Origin: Isosphaera sp.
Lineage (GTDB): Bacteria; Planctomycetota; Planctomycetia; Gemmatales; Gemmataceae
DNA length: 64,000 nt
Direction: 5' to 3'
Assembly (NCBI GenBank): GCA_013822345.1
Contig: PNKH01000011.1
Coordinates: 36,532-100,531 of the forward strand
The notes under the pieces were generated by a model. It had not been told where the DNA came from. It ran no database searches and was given only the letters and a program-made list of their open reading frames with translations. Made by a program: the position numbers and the translations under genes. Positions 43,776 to 52,411 of this stretch are shown here, in pieces (position 1 is the first letter of the stretch; the number at the start of each line of letters is the position of its first letter).

Positions 43776-46712
43776 ATGTCACCCGCCCTGCTCCTCCTCG
43801 CCGCCGCCCCGGGCGCCCCGGCCTCGGACCTGGCCGTGCCGCCGGGGTTCGTCGCCACCGCGGTCGCCGACAACGCCGCCGCCCCCGACATCTCGACCAT
43901 GACTCTCGACGACGCCGGCCGCGTCCTGGTCGCCGGCCGGGGGTACGTCCGGGTGCTGACCGAGGCCGGCGCGGCAATCGACCTGGTCGACGGGCTTAAG
44001 GACGCCCCGATGGGGCTGCTCGCCGAGGGCGACGCCCTGTACGTCGTGGCCGACGGCGGGCTGCGGCGGTACCGCGGGTACGACGGGAAGTCGAAGCTGA
44101 AGGAGCCGGAGCTACTGCTGGCGTTGCGGACGCAGGGGGAGCACGACGCCCACGCCGTCCGCCGCGGCCCGGACGGCTGGCTCTACCTGCTGTGCGGGAA
44201 CATGGCGGGGGTGAAGAAGGAGACGGTGACCGGCCCGCGGTCGCCGGTCAAGGACCCGGTCGCCGGAACGCTGCTGCGGATCTCGCCGGACGGCAAGGAG
44301 GTGGAGGTCGTGGCGGACGGGTTCCGCAACCCGTACTCGTTCGACTTCAACCCCGACGGCGAGCCGTTCACCTACGACTCGGACAACGAGCGGTGCGTCG
44401 GGCTGCCGTGGTACGAGCCGTGCCGGTTCTACCACGTGGTGCCGGGCGGGAACTACGGGTGGCGGAGTCCGCAGCTCGGGCAGTTCTGGCGGAAGCCGCC
44501 GTACTTCGTCGACTGCGTCCCGCCGGTCTGCACGCTCGGCCGCGGGTCGCCGACCGGGGTGGCGTGCTACCGGCACACGCACTTCCCCGAGAAGTACCGG
44601 GGCGGGTTCTTCCTCGCCGACTGGACGTTCGGCCGGATCCACTTCGTCCCGCTGACGCCGAGGGGGTCGACGTACACCGGCAAGCCGGAGGTGTTCGCGG
44701 AGTCGGTGGGGACGAGCGGGTTCGCACCGACCGGCCTGGCGGTCCACCCGAAGACGGGCGAGCTGTACGTGAGCATCGGCGGCCGCGGGACGCGCGGCGG
44801 GGTGTACCGGATCGGCCACGCGAAGAGTCCGCCGGGCGAGCCGATCGAGATGGCGAAGCGGTCGCTGGACGCCCCGGCCGACGGCGGAAAGCGGTGGCTG
44901 AGCGACGCCCGGACGTGGTGGTTCGACCCGGCCCCGTCGCCGGCCGCCGAGCGCGCCCGTCGGACGGCGTTGGACCTGATGGTCCGGTGGCGGGAGAAGA
45001 TGCCGTGGGGCGACTCCTTGACCGCAGCCGTGGCACCGAACCTGTCACATGAAGACCCGCTGGTCCGGGCGGCGGCCGGCCGGGCGGCCGTGCGGCTGGC
45101 GGTGCCGACCACAGGGCGGGTCGAGGACTTCCGCGGGAGACTCGCCCTGGCCGTCGCCGAGGTGACCCGCGACCCGGACTGGTCGATGGCGGTGGCGCTC
45201 GAGGTGATCGGGTCCAAGGACACCCCGGTTGGGGAGAAGCTCGCCGCGGTGCGTGTCGTCCAACTGGCCCTCGGCGACCTGACGGCCGCCGGCACCACCG
45301 GGACCGTGTGGGAGGGGTATACACTCCGCGACCCCGGCAGGCGGTTCGAGCGGCGGGCGTTGTGCGAGGCTCTGATCCGGGTGCTGGGGCGCGACCCCGA
45401 CCTCGACCGGGAGATCGCCCGCACCCTCGGGGCGCTCGATTCCCCTTACGACGAGGCGGCCATCGACCTCATCAACCGGCTCCGGCCCGAGTCGCGGTCG
45501 GCGGACGACATCCACTACCTCGCGGCCCTCTCCCGGATGGTGTACCACCCGCTCCGGGGCGAGTGCGACCAGGTCGCCGCCGCGCTAATCGGGTTGGAGG
45601 CGAAGAGCACCCGCGAGGGCCGGGCCCGCGACCAGCACTGGCCGCTGCGGGTCGAGGAGATCGCCCGCGGGCTGAGCGCCGCGGGCCGCTACCTCCGCCT
45701 GAGTACCCTCTCGACCGCGGAGAAGGGGTTCGGCCGTCCGGAACACCTACCCTTCGTCAAGCCGATCGGCATCCCCCCGATCGAGGCCGCCCAGACGTTC
45801 CTCGCCGCCGCCAGGCGGGACAAGGAGTACCCCTGGACCGCCGGCGTGGTCGCGCTGATCGGGCAACTCCCCGCGGACGAGAAGCGGCCGGTGCTGCTCG
45901 GGTTGTGGGACCGGGTCGACCTCCGCGACGCGGTCCTCCGCGTCCTCCCGCCGGCGAAGGGCGACGAGCCGAAGTTCCTCACCGGCCTGGCGTCGTTCGA
46001 CCCGGAGGTGGTCCGGCTGTCGGCCGCCGCGCTGGAAGGGCTCACCGCCGGCGGCGCGGCCGAACTCGTCGCCGCGGTGAAGGCCCTCCGCCGCCTCGCC
46101 CCCGAGGACAAGGCCGCCCGCGCCGCCGTCGGTGCGCTCCTCCGGAAGCGGACCGGCCAGGCGCTCGACCCCGATCCGAAGGCGTGGGCCGAGTGGGTGG
46201 CGAAGGAGCACCCGGCCGCGGCGAAGCACCTCGCCGCGGCCGACGGGTTCGACGCCGCCGCGTGGAAGAAGCGCGAGGCCGCGATCGCCTGGGACGCCGG
46301 CGACGCGGCCCGCGGCCGGACGGTCTTCGCGAAGGCGAGCTGTGCGGCGTGCCACGACGGCCGGTGGGCGCTCGGCCCGCCGCTCGCCGGGGTCACCAAA
46401 CGCTTCGGCCGCGACGACCTGATCACCGCCGTCGTCCAGCCGGGGAAGGACGTGCCGGCCCGTTACCGGCCGACGCGGGTGACCACGACCGACGAGAAGA
46501 CGTACATCGGGATGGTGGTGTACGACGCCCCGGACGGGATCATCCTCCAGACCGGGGTCGACGCCACCGTCCGGCTCGCCGGGGCGGACATCGCGGCGCG
46601 GCGGCCGGTCGAGGCGTCGCTGATGCCGGCCGGGCTCCTCGACAAGCTGACCGACGCCGAGGTCGCCGACCTGTTCGCGTACCTGAAGACGCTCGACGAG
46701 AAACCCAAATGA
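43776..46712 (+). CDS. PVC-type haem-binding membrane-bound dehydrogenase
   Basis: 978 residues. A signal peptide (MSPALLLLAAAPGAPA) is followed by a beta-propeller of the sugar-dehydrogenase / soluble-PQQ type (residues 25-350: DDAGRVLVAGRGYV, then FRNPYSFDFNPDGEPFTYD and GGNYGWR). A helical HEAT-like region occupies about 400-800. The C-terminus carries a cytochrome c domain with C856-AACH860, and a conserved family end (GIILQTGVDATVRLAG, LFAYLKTLDEKP). Such proteins oxidise sugars or alcohols in the periplasm and pass electrons to haem. The ATG at 43776 has GGAG with 7 bp spacing. The ceramidase-like gene follows after 41 bp, so both are co-transcribed. Confidence 0.92.
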   Translation: MSPALLLLAAAPGAPASDLAVPPGFVATAVADNAAAPDISTMTLDDAGRVLVAGRGYVRVLTEAGAAIDLVDGLKDAPMGLLAEGDALYVVADGGLRRYRGYDGKSKLKEPELLLALRTQGEHDAHAVRRGPDGWLYLLCGNMAGVKKETVTGPRSPVKDPVAGTLLRISPDGKEVEVVADGFRNPYSFDFNPDGEPFTYDSDNERCVGLPWYEPCRFYHVVPGGNYGWRSPQLGQFWRKPPYFVDCVPPVCTLGRGSPTGVACYRHTHFPEKYRGGFFLADWTFGRIHFVPLTPRGSTYTGKPEVFAESVGTSGFAPTGLAVHPKTGELYVSIGGRGTRGGVYRIGHAKSPPGEPIEMAKRSLDAPADGGKRWLSDARTWWFDPAPSPAAERARRTALDLMVRWREKMPWGDSLTAAVAPNLSHEDPLVRAAAGRAAVRLAVPTTGRVEDFRGRLALAVAEVTRDPDWSMAVALEVIGSKDTPVGEKLAAVRVVQLALGDLTAAGTTGTVWEGYTLRDPGRRFERRALCEALIRVLGRDPDLDREIARTLGALDSPYDEAAIDLINRLRPESRSADDIHYLAALSRMVYHPLRGECDQVAAALIGLEAKSTREGRARDQHWPLRVEEIARGLSAAGRYLRLSTLSTAEKGFGRPEHLPFVKPIGIPPIEAAQTFLAAARRDKEYPWTAGVVALIGQLPADEKRPVLLGLWDRVDLRDAVLRVLPPAKGDEPKFLTGLASFDPEVVRLSAAALEGLTAGGAAELVAAVKALRRLAPEDKAARAAVGALLRKRTGQALDPDPKAWAEWVAKEHPAAAKHLAAADGFDAAAWKKREAAIAWDAGDAARGRTVFAKASCAACHDGRWALGPPLAGVTKRFGRDDLITAVVQPGKDVPARYRPTRVTTTDEKTYIGMVVYDAPDGIILQTGVDATVRLAGADIAARRPVEASLMPAGLLDKLTDAEVADLFAYLKTLDEKPK

Positions 46713-46753
46713 CCGCGGACGCTTGTGCGAAGCGTCGCCAACCGGGGGAATCG

Positions 46754-48163
46754 ATGTCACGATTCGCCGCACTCACCGTGTTGCTCCTGGCCGCGCCGGC
46801 CGCCGGGCAGGCCTCGAAGCCCGCCCTCCGGGCCGGGGCGTTCGCCCAGGATGTCACCCCGGAGAAGTTCCCGATCTCGGTCAACGGCGGGATGGCCGAC
46901 CGCCAGGCCACGTCCGCCCACGACCCGCTCCACGCCCGCTGCCTCGTCCTCGACGACGGCACCACCACGGTCGCCCTCGCCGTCGTCGACAGCTGCATGA
47001 TCCCGAAGGAGCTGTTGGACGCCGCCAAGGCCATCGCCGAGAAGAAGACCGGCATCCCGGCCGCGAACATGCTGATCTCCGCGACGCACACCCACTCCGC
47101 CCCGACCGTCGCCGGCGTGTTCCAGAGCGAGCCCGACGCCGCCTACGTGAAGTTCCTGACGGAGAAAATCGCCGCCGGGATCGGCAAGGCGCACGCGAGC
47201 CTCGCCCCGGCGAAGGCGGCGTGGGCGGTCGGGCAGGAGCCGAACCAGGTGTTCAACCGCCGGTGGGCGATGAAGCCCGGGTTCGTGAACGCTGACCCGT
47301 TCGGCGGCACCGCGGACAAGGTGCGGATGAACCCGCCGCGGGCCAGCCCCGACCTGGTCGAGCCGGCCGGGCCGACCGACCCGAGTGTCACCGTGCTGTC
47401 ACTCCGCACCGCCGACGACAAGCCGCTCGCCCTGTACGCGAACTACTCGCTCCACTACGTCGGCGACCGGCCGGCCCTGTCGGCCGACTACTTCGGGGTG
47501 TTCGCCGAGGTGGTCGGCCAGCGGCTGAAGGCCGGGCCGGGGTTCGTCGGGATGCTGGCGAACGGCACCAGCGCGGACGTGAACAACATCAACTTCAAGG
47601 AGCCGGCCCCGAAGCTGAAGCCGGGCGAGCGGTCGCGGCTGGTGGCGGAGGCGGTCGCCGACGCGGCGGCGAAGGCACTGGAGAAGGCCGAGTACCGGTC
47701 GGACGTGCGGCTGCGGGCCGCGACGACCTCGCTCGACCTCCCGGTCCGCAAGCCGACCGCCGCCGAGGTGACCCGGGCGGAGGGGATCCTGGAGAAGGCG
47801 AAGGGCCGCGACCTGAAGGGGACGGAGGAGATCTACGCCCGGGAGACGGTGCGGATGGCGAAGTACCCCGAGACGGTGTCGGTGCCGCTGCAGGCGATCC
47901 GGGTCGGGGGCGGGGCGGTGGCGGCGATCCCGTGCGAGGTGTTCACCGAGATCGGCCTGGCGGTGAAGAAGGACAGCCCGCTGAAGCCGACGGCGGTGAC
48001 CTCGCTGGCCAACGGGTACTTCGGCTACCTGCCGACGCCGGCCCAGCACGCCCTCGGCGGGTACGAGACGTGGCGCGCCCGGTCGAGCTTCCTCGGGGTG
48101 AAGTCGTCGGTCGAGATCGAGAAGGGCCTGGCCGGTCTGCTGAAGGCGGTGGCGGACAAGTAG
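46754..48163 (+). CDS. Exported neutral/alkaline ceramidase-like protein
   Basis: 469 residues with a signal peptide (MSRFAALTVLLLAAPAAGQA). The start at 46754 is preferred over the ATG at 46709, which overlaps the previous stop, because the signal begins here and GGGGGA lies 4-5 bp upstream. The N-terminal neutral-ceramidase domain has AGAFAQDVTPEKFPISVNGG and the metal-site segment SATHTHSAPT near residue 115. The family hydrolyses ceramide or related amides; in planctomycetes such proteins are numerous and their substrates unknown. The final stop codon TAG (48161-48163) is the first part of repeat B3, so the repeat abuts or defines the gene end. Confidence 0.88.
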   Translation: MSRFAALTVLLLAAPAAGQASKPALRAGAFAQDVTPEKFPISVNGGMADRQATSAHDPLHARCLVLDDGTTTVALAVVDSCMIPKELLDAAKAIAEKKTGIPAANMLISATHTHSAPTVAGVFQSEPDAAYVKFLTEKIAAGIGKAHASLAPAKAAWAVGQEPNQVFNRRWAMKPGFVNADPFGGTADKVRMNPPRASPDLVEPAGPTDPSVTVLSLRTADDKPLALYANYSLHYVGDRPALSADYFGVFAEVVGQRLKAGPGFVGMLANGTSADVNNINFKEPAPKLKPGERSRLVAEAVADAAAKALEKAEYRSDVRLRAATTSLDLPVRKPTAAEVTRAEGILEKAKGRDLKGTEEIYARETVRMAKYPETVSVPLQAIRVGGGAVAAIPCEVFTEIGLAVKKDSPLKPTAVTSLANGYFGYLPTPAQHALGGYETWRARSSFLGVKSSVEIEKGLAGLLKAVADK

Positions 48164-48307
48164 GGTGGGCCGAGTCCGGCGCTTCGCCGGGCGAGTCCCA
48201 CCACTCGTGACCCGGTGGGCCGAGTCCGGCGCTTCGCCGGGCGAGTCCCACCACCGCCTACGCTTGGTGGGACTCGCCCGGCGAAGCGCCGGACTCGGCC
48301 CACCCTA
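48161..48307. repeat. Three-unit palindromic repeat (family B, copy 3)
   Basis: Units at 48161-48202 and 48214-48254 are direct repeats (GGTGGGCCGAGTCCGGCG); a third unit at 48266-48307 is inverted. The outer pair forms a 41-bp palindrome like B1. The duplication of one unit indicates that the element can expand. Confidence 0.92.
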
Positions 48308-48593
48308 CACCCTCAAACGAGACGGCCGGGGCGCCCACGGGCGCCCCGGCCGGCGGCGCGGGTTCCGGTCCGCGCCGTGCCTCTTCCCCATCCGGCCCCA
48401 GTGATGACTCACCACGATGCCGGGCGAGAACGAGCAAAGGAAAGCAACGCCCGTACCGCGGCGATTTTTCATCGCAGCGGCCCGATTCCGGCACCCCGCC
48501 GGGTGGGGGTTTGGGGTCAATGGGAAAAAGACGGCACGACGGGCGACCCACGGCGTGTACCTTTTACAACCCCGCGGCTGTCGGGGAAACTTC
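48308..48593. other. Convergent intergenic stretch with a tight hairpin
   Basis: Contains a 13-bp perfect stem (48324-48336 and 48339-48351, GGCCGGGGCGCCC) with almost no loop and no T-tract. The remainder is noticeably less GC-rich and shows no gene, although short frames exist. A weak hairpin (CCCCG and CGGGG near 48570-48590) lies past the glycerate kinase stop. Confidence 0.5.
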
Positions 48594-49886
48594 TTACACG
48601 GCGTCGGCGAGGATCACCCGCACGTCGGTGACGTTCGTCCCCGTCAGCCCGGTCTTCAGCAGCCCGCTGGCGCGCTCGAAGAACGGGTAGGCGTCGTGCC
48701 GCCGCAGGTGGTCTTCCACCGTCCCGCCCGCGTCGGCTAAACTCTCCGCGTCGGCCACCGCCCCGGCCGCGTCGGTCGGCCCGTCCTCGCCGTCCGTCCC
48801 CCCGCTCAGCACGGTCACCCCGCACATCCCGTCGCGGCCGAGCTTCGCCAGCACCGCCAGCACGAACTCCTGGTTCCGACCGCCCTTCCCCGGGTCGTCG
48901 CCGAGCGTCACCGTCGTCTCCCCGCCGAGCAGCACGCACGCCGGCGGGGCCGCCGGCGCCCCGTCGCGGCGGACGCTCCGCACCACCCCGGCGACCGCGG
49001 TGGCGACCTGGCGGGTCTCCCCCTCGACGAACGCCCCGAGGTCGAGCACGCGGTAACCGAACGCCTCCGCCTTCCGCCGGGCCGCGTCGAGCGCCACCCG
49101 GTTGCTGCCGATCACCCGGTTCACGACGTTCGCCGGGACCGCCTTCGGGGTCTCCGGGACCGACCCGGCGCGACCCGCTTCGAGGTGCCGCCGGACGCCC
49201 TCCGGGACGGCCAGGCCGAACCGGTCGAGCACCGCGAGGGCGTCGGCGAAGGCGGTCGGGTCGGGGGCGGTCGGGCCGGACGCGATCACGTCGAGCGGGT
49301 CGCCGACCACGTCGGAGATGACGAGCGACAGCAGCAGCCGGCCGCGGAACGCCTGGGCCAGCCGCCCGCCCTTCACCGCCGACAGGTGCTTGCGGACGCA
49401 GTTCATCTCGTCGATCGTCGCCCCGCTGCGGTGGAGCAACTTCGTCACCGCGAGCTTGTCGGCGAGGGTGACGCCGTCGGCCGGGGCCGGGAGGAGCGCC
49501 GACCCGCCGCCCGACAACAGGCACACCGCCACGTCGTCCGGCCCGGCCGACGCGAGGAGCCGCAGCATTTCCTCGGCCCCGGCGACTCCCTCGGGGCGCG
49601 GTTCGTTCACCCCCGGCGGGCGCGCCGCGTGCAGCCGGACGCGCCGCAAGTCGGCCGTCATCCCGGCGGGGACGTTCACCAGCCCCTCGACGCGGTCGAG
49701 CCGGTCGGCGAGAGCCGTCTCCAGCCCGGCGGCCATCCCCGGCCCGGCCTTCCCGGCCCCGACCACCAGCACCCGCGGCGCCGCCGACACCGCGGCCTCG
49801 CCGCGCACCGCCGCCTCGACCAGCGGCCCGGGTCGGACCGCGTCCACCGCCGCCCGCCAGATCTCGACCGCCCGTTCCCGCGACAC
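48594..49886 (-). CDS. Glycerate 2-kinase-like protein (DUF4147/MOFRL)
   Basis: 430 residues from GTG 49886, which follows GGAGGG with 6 bp spacing; an upstream GTG at 49907 lacks this. Residues 1-240 are the DUF4147 domain (VLVVGAGKAGPGMA near 40, CLLSGGGSALLPAP near 123, CVRKHLSAVKGG near 160), residues 320-425 the MOFRL domain (LLGGETTVTLG, GRNQEFVLA, GTDGEDGPTDAAG). It phosphorylates D-glycerate to 2-phosphoglycerate and feeds glycolysis, typically downstream of glyoxylate or sugar-acid breakdown. It is divergent from the PHP gene (57 bp between starts). Motifs and length are standard for the family. Confidence 0.92.
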   Translation of the reverse strand: MSRERAVEIWRAAVDAVRPGPLVEAAVRGEAAVSAAPRVLVVGAGKAGPGMAAGLETALADRLDRVEGLVNVPAGMTADLRRVRLHAARPPGVNEPRPEGVAGAEEMLRLLASAGPDDVAVCLLSGGGSALLPAPADGVTLADKLAVTKLLHRSGATIDEMNCVRKHLSAVKGGRLAQAFRGRLLLSLVISDVVGDPLDVIASGPTAPDPTAFADALAVLDRFGLAVPEGVRRHLEAGRAGSVPETPKAVPANVVNRVIGSNRVALDAARRKAEAFGYRVLDLGAFVEGETRQVATAVAGVVRSVRRDGAPAAPPACVLLGGETTVTLGDDPGKGGRNQEFVLAVLAKLGRDGMCGVTVLSGGTDGEDGPTDAAGAVADAESLADAGGTVEDHLRRHDAYPFFERASGLLKTGLTGTNVTDVRVILADAV

Positions 49887-49942
49887 CCCGGACCCTCCGC
49901 GACCCACCCGTAAGATACCGGTTGCCCACCCAAGGAGCCGCG

Positions 49943-50551
49943 ATGAAGTTCGACCTCCACCTGCACACCCGCCGCCACTCCCCCGACGCGGTCACCGACC
50001 CGTTCGACCTGCTGGAGGCCGCGACCGCGGCCGGCCTCGACGGGGTGGTCCTCACCGAGCACGACTACCTGTGGACGGAGGCCGAGCTGGAGGAGCTGCG
50101 GGCGGCCGCCCCGCACCTGGTGGTCCTGGCCGGGGTGGAGGTGACCGGCCGCGGCGGGGACGTGCTGTGCTACGGGGTGACGGACCCGTACGCCCTGCCG
50201 CGCGGCATCCCGTGGGGGGAGCTGTGCCGGGAGGTGCACCGGCAGGGCGGGGCGGCGGTCGCCGCACACCCGCACCGGTGGGGCCAGCCGTTCGAGAAGC
50301 TGGTGGCCGACCAGCGGGCGGAACTCGACGGGATCGAGGTGATGTCGAACAACATGGACCCGGACCTGCGGGAGCGGGCCCAGGGGCTGCTGCGGAAGTA
50401 CCCGCACCTCGCCCAGCTCGGGAACAGCGACTCCCACGACCCGGGCACCGTCGGCTGCTGCTACACCGACTTCGACGCGGACATCCGGACGACCGCCGAC
50501 CTGGTCGCCGCGATCCGCGGGAGGAAAGGCAAAGCAATGAGCCACAGATGA
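49943..50551 (+). CDS. PHP-domain phosphoesterase
   Basis: 202 residues. Metal-binding motifs of the PHP family are complete: H6-x-H8 (DLHLHT), H40 (TEHD), E66, H109 (AAHPHRWG), and D163-x-H165 (NSDSHD). Members hydrolyse phosphate esters such as histidinol phosphate or 3',5'-nucleoside bisphosphates. The ATG at 49943 has AAGGAG with 5 bp spacing; TAAGAT at 49911-49916 may be the -10 box. The last residues (AMSHR) and the stop lie within the left terminal inverted repeat of the GxxExxY element, so the C-terminus has been altered by the insertion. Confidence 0.9.
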   Translation: MKFDLHLHTRRHSPDAVTDPFDLLEAATAAGLDGVVLTEHDYLWTEAELEELRAAAPHLVVLAGVEVTGRGGDVLCYGVTDPYALPRGIPWGELCREVHRQGGAAVAAHPHRWGQPFEKLVADQRAELDGIEVMSNNMDPDLRERAQGLLRKYPHLAQLGNSDSHDPGTVGCCYTDFDADIRTTADLVAAIRGRKGKAMSHR

Positions 50552-50980
50552 ACACAGATGAAACACAGATCAGAAAACAAGTCGTTTGATCCCGACCTTA
50601 CTTCGGCCGAAGTTGATCAGGAGACCGACCCGGATGCCGGTGGCCTTGAGTTCGTTCAGCAACTGCGGCTCGTCCGCCGGGCAATAGTCCGGCGCGACCT
50701 TCAACTCGACGAGGACGCGCCCGTTGACCAGGATGTCGGCCTTGTAGTACCCGACCTCGAAGCCCTTGTACGTGACCCGGATCTCAGCCTCCGTCTCGGC
50801 GACCAGGCCGCGGGCTTCCAACTCCACTTTCATAGCCCGCTGGTACACCTTCTCCAAGAACCCGTACCCGAGGTGGTTGTGTACCTCGAACGCGGCACCG
50901 ATAATCCGCTCGGTGATGTCCCTGTCCAGGTATTCTCTTTGCCCGATCTGTGTTTCATCTGTGTTCATCTGTGGCTCATT
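50536..50980 (-). mobile_element. Possible GxxExxY element bounded by 36-bp inverted repeats
   Basis: 445 bp. Left repeat 50536-50571 and right repeat 50945-50980 are perfect inverted copies of 36 bp (edge AATGAGCCACAGATGAACAC). The single gene inside starts in one repeat and stops in the other. No target duplication beyond a base or two was seen, and no transposase is present. Its repeats match the solo palindrome at 56357-56436 closely. Confidence 0.7.
50570..50968 (-). CDS. GxxExxY protein (PD-(D/E)XK-like)
   Basis: 132 residues. The family signature is G36-FL-E39-KV-Y42 (LGYGFLEKVY). A later segment KADIL ... VLVELK (D78, E88, K90) matches the catalytic core of PD-(D/E)XK nucleases, a fold often suggested for this family; no biochemical role is established that I know of. 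The first eight residues (MNTDETQI) are encoded by the right 36-bp inverted repeat and the stop codon overlaps the left one. Base composition is less GC-rich than in the neighbours, consistent with transfer. It lies between two convergent genes, PHP and DUF1501. Confidence 0.93.
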   Translation of the reverse strand: MNTDETQIGQREYLDRDITERIIGAAFEVHNHLGYGFLEKVYQRAMKVELEARGLVAETEAEIRVTYKGFEVGYYKADILVNGRVLVELKVAPDYCPADEPQLLNELKATGIRVGLLINFGRSKVGIKRLVF

Positions 50981-52394
50981 TCAGAACCTGCTTCACCACG
51001 GTCCCCTTCACGTCGGTCAACCGGAAGTCCCGGCCGGCGTACCGGTAGGTGAACTTCTCGTGGTCGAACCCGAGCAGGAGCAGCATCGTCGCGTGCAGGT
51101 CGTGGACGTGGACCGGGTTCTCGACCGCCCTGAACCCGAACTCGTCGGTCGCCCCGACCGCCTGCCCGCCCTTCACCCCGCCGCCGGCCATCCACACCGT
51201 GAACCCCCAGTGGTTGTGGTCCCGGCCGTTCACCTTCCCGGCGTTCGACCCCGGGGTCGGCAGCTCGACCACCGGCGTCCGCCCGAACTCCCCGCCCCAC
51301 AGCACCAGCGTCTCCTCGAACAGCCCGAGCCGCTTCAGGTCAGAGAGCAGCGCGGCGATCGCCCGGTCGACCTGGCCGGCGAGCCGGCGGTGGTTCACCT
51401 CCAGGTCGTCGTGGCTGTCCCACGGCTGCACCGGGCCGTGTGAGACCTGCACGAACCGGACGCCCCGCTCGACCAGCCGGCGGGCGAGCAGGATGCTCCG
51501 GGCCTGGTCGCCGGGGCCGTAAGCCTCCAGGACGTGCTTCGGCTCCTTCGAGGTGTCGAACGCCTCGCTCGCCTCGGACTGCATCCGGTACGCCAGCTCG
51601 AACGACTGGATGCGCGCTTCGAGCTGCGGGTCGTTCGGCCGGGCCGCCTGGTGCGCGGCGTTCAGCTTGGCGAGCAGGTCGAGCTGCTTCCGCTGGGCCG
51701 GGCCGGGGGCGGTCTTGTTCTTCACGAACTCGACCAGCTTCTCCACGTCGGTCTGCTTCGGGTCGACGTAGCTCCCCTGGTAGACGCCGGGGAGGAACCC
51801 GGCCTGCCAGTTTTGGGCCTCCTGCAGCGGCATCCCGCCGGGGCACATGGCCACGAACCCGGGGAGGTTCTGGTTCTCGCTCCCGAGGCCGTAGGTGACC
51901 CAACTCCCGACGCTCGGGCGGATCAGCCGCGGCTCGCCGGTGTTCATCAGGAGGAACGACGGCTCGTGGTTCGGCACGTCCGCGTGCATCGACCGAATCA
52001 CGCAGATGTCGTCGATGTGCTCCGCGGTCCTGGCGAACAGCTCGCTCACCTCCAGCCCGGACTTGCCGTACTTCCGGAACGTGAACGGCGACGGGAACGC
52101 GGCCCCGGTGCGGCGCTCGGTCCGGAGGTTGGCGGCCGGGAGCGGCTTGCCGGCGTACTTGCCGAGGGCGGGCTTGGGGTCGAACGTGTCCACCTGGCTC
52201 GGCCCGCCGTTCGCGAACAGGTGGATGACGCGCTTCGCCTTCGCCGGGAAGTGCGGCTTCTTCGGGGCGAGCGGGCGGGCCGGGTCGGCGGCGAGCAGGC
52301 CCGAGTCACTGAGCAACTGCGTGAGGCCGACGAGGCCCATGCCGACGCCGACCCGGGTCAGCATCTCGCGGCGCGTCAGCGGAAACGGGGTCAT
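50976..52394 (-). CDS. Tat-exported DUF1501 protein
   Basis: 472 residues. The leader LTRREMLTRVGVGMGLVGL is of twin-arginine type. The body is the DUF1501 (sulfatase-like alkaline-phosphatase fold) family: HLFANGGPSQVDTFDPKP near 58, VIRSMHADVPNHEPS near 135, LVLWGGEFGRTP near 380, DHNHWGFTVWMAGGG near 408. The family nearly always sits beside DUF1549/DUF1553 proteins, as here: the upstream gene stops 17 bp before this start, with GGAG in between. The pair is presumed to act together in the planctomycete periplasm, perhaps on sulfated or complex glycans; no activity is known with certainty. The stop codon overlaps the right inverted repeat of the GxxExxY element. Confidence 0.93.
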   Translation of the reverse strand: MTPFPLTRREMLTRVGVGMGLVGLTQLLSDSGLLAADPARPLAPKKPHFPAKAKRVIHLFANGGPSQVDTFDPKPALGKYAGKPLPAANLRTERRTGAAFPSPFTFRKYGKSGLEVSELFARTAEHIDDICVIRSMHADVPNHEPSFLLMNTGEPRLIRPSVGSWVTYGLGSENQNLPGFVAMCPGGMPLQEAQNWQAGFLPGVYQGSYVDPKQTDVEKLVEFVKNKTAPGPAQRKQLDLLAKLNAAHQAARPNDPQLEARIQSFELAYRMQSEASEAFDTSKEPKHVLEAYGPGDQARSILLARRLVERGVRFVQVSHGPVQPWDSHDDLEVNHRRLAGQVDRAIAALLSDLKRLGLFEETLVLWGGEFGRTPVVELPTPGSNAGKVNGRDHNHWGFTVWMAGGGVKGGQAVGATDEFGFRAVENPVHVHDLHATMLLLLGFDHEKFTYRYAGRDFRLTDVKGTVVKQVLK

Positions 52395-52411
52395 CGGACG
52401 CTCCGGCGGGT

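Noticed and set aside
46709..46754. Earlier start for the ceramidase-like gene overlapping the previous stop
   Set aside because: Would add 15 charged residues before an otherwise perfect signal peptide.
50536..50980. Conventional insertion sequence
   Set aside because: No transposase and no visible target duplication; the only gene is GxxExxY, so it is described as a possible unusual element.
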